Positions 9,450 to 10,184 of a stretch of DNA of 10,184 bases are shown piece after piece; positions within the stretch are counted from its first letter, which is position 1; every line of letters starts with the position of its first letter. The position numbers and the translations under genes were made by a program. The stretch is from Pleurotus djamor (Eukaryota; Basidiomycota; Agaricomycetes; Agaricales; Pleurotaceae). The stretch spans positions 1 through 10,184 of the forward strand of contig JAPEVF010001403.1 in the NCBI GenBank assembly GCA_029747585.1. The letters are read 5' to 3'. The notes below the pieces were generated by a model, which saw nothing but the letters and a program-made list of their open reading frames with translations, did no database searches and was not told where the DNA came from.

Positions 9450-10184
9450 ATGGCACCATTTTACACCTTCAACACCAAGTCGACCAGCATCGACGTGTGT
9501 ACCCTCTCTTCAGACGTGTTTTACTTGTATTCATTGTCCTTTTTAGTTTCCTTGGCCAGCTGAGATTTCCGGCCTCGAGCGTATCATGCTTTCGGCTCAG
9601 GGCGACCTCCAACGAGTAATGAGGTCAGTCTTGAGTTCTCTTGTCGTCGGGGTAACACGCCTGACTTCGTCTACAGCGCCTTCTTTGCACGTCCCATCAT
9701 CATCTCGACACTCTTCGCACACACATACACTCAATTGGCACCCGGGCTGCCGCCTTCCCCACTTTCGCTTCCGAACTCAATTGCTCTCGCTAGCGCGTCC
9801 CCTGATCACCCAATCACGCAGACACGTCAGGTCCAGCTCGTATGCGCTGACAAAGTCGTGTGCACCGCAACTTCAACCGTCCAAGTCACCTCCGAACGAT
9901 GTGCTCGCTTCTTCTTGGAGGACAAATACCCGATTGGTCAAATGTTCCGCAAGCTCGAGAAACTTCCAACGTTTGAGCTCCTCGAAGTCGGGCTTGGCGC
10001 GCCAACCTCTCGGAAGGGGGAGAATCTGGGTGTGAGCCCTCACGGCGGTGAGCTGTGGCGGAGATACAAGCTCACGGTGCCAGAGTTCGAGTGCGAGATA
10101 TTGGAAGTGTTCCCCAGTCGCAAGATGTTTACGCTTGGCGAAACTTGGCTTCTTGACGGTCCCTCTCGTCCCTCTCAGACTATG
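9450..10184 (+). CDS. Chorismate-lyase/UTRA-fold-like protein, 5' part (right edge of window)
   Basis: Exons are 9450-9494, 9547-9623 and 9677-10184, the last still open at the window end; 210 residues are visible. The introns, 52 and 53 nt, have donors GTGTGT and GTCAGT and acceptors TTTTAG and CTACAG. The start gives MAPFYTFNTKSTSID, then FPWPAEISGLERIML and a helix before ARPIII at 45-50. The segment at about 93-147 (VQLVCADKVVCTATSTVQV, then an R-rich helix, YPIGQMFRKL and FELLEVGLG) and LWRRYKL...FECEILEVFPSR at 167-189 resemble the UbiC/UTRA beta-sheet with its PLG-like turn and terminal hydrophobic strand. Bacterial UbiC splits chorismate into 4-hydroxybenzoate and pyruvate; whether this fungal relative has any such activity is unknown. 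No signal peptide or membrane segment is seen. Gene confidence is high; the family call is moderate. Confidence 0.8.

Overview
This window looks like nuclear DNA from a basidiomycete fungus, most likely an Agaricomycotina species. The genes carry many short introns. The 31 introns modelled here are about 49-67 nt in the larger genes and similarly short in the histones, with GT...AG ends. The histone H3 tail and the Sir2 and Nup85 proteins also look basidiomycete. There are no bacterial-style operons, tRNAs, rRNAs, CRISPR arrays or recognisable transposons. All gene models below were spliced by hand from the sequence; exon phases were checked to close in frame.

Layout, left to right. Positions 1-1013 hold only a weak candidate for the 3' end of a plus-strand gene at the left edge, followed by about 800 bases without a supportable gene. 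Positions 1014-1389 (minus strand) hold a three-exon gene for an 87-residue Cys/His-rich protein of unknown function. Positions 1682-4341 (minus) hold an 11-exon gene for nucleoporin Nup85, 704 residues. Positions 4628-5097 (minus) and 5381-5967 (plus) hold a divergent histone H4/H3 pair with four exons each, sharing a 283-bp promoter. Positions 6161-8867 (minus) hold a 17-exon gene for a nuclear Sir2/SIRT1-class NAD-dependent deacetylase of 605 residues, which converges on H3 with 193 bp between stop codons. From 9450 to the right edge (plus) is the 5' part of a gene whose product resembles the chorismate-lyase/UTRA fold. It is head to head with the sirtuin gene.

Biologically, the centre of the window is a chromatin neighbourhood: the H3 and H4 genes sit beside a deacetylase whose family acts on H3 and H4 tails. 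The shared H3/H4 promoter carries a perfect 16-bp palindrome, a CACGTG box, an ACGCGT (MluI cell-cycle box) and a match to half of the fission-yeast AACCCT histone box. An 11-bp copy of the ACGCGT region recurs in H3 intron 1. The most striking structural feature is the sirtuin gene, in which three coding microexons of 7, 12 and 9 nt are needed to encode conserved catalytic-core residues. H3 has a tail three residues longer than the canonical form, and H4 has unusual substitutions (Ser at 93, Ala at 102). No obviously new multi-gene system is visible. The best candidates for novelty are the microexons, the histone promoter architecture and the small Cys-rich protein.
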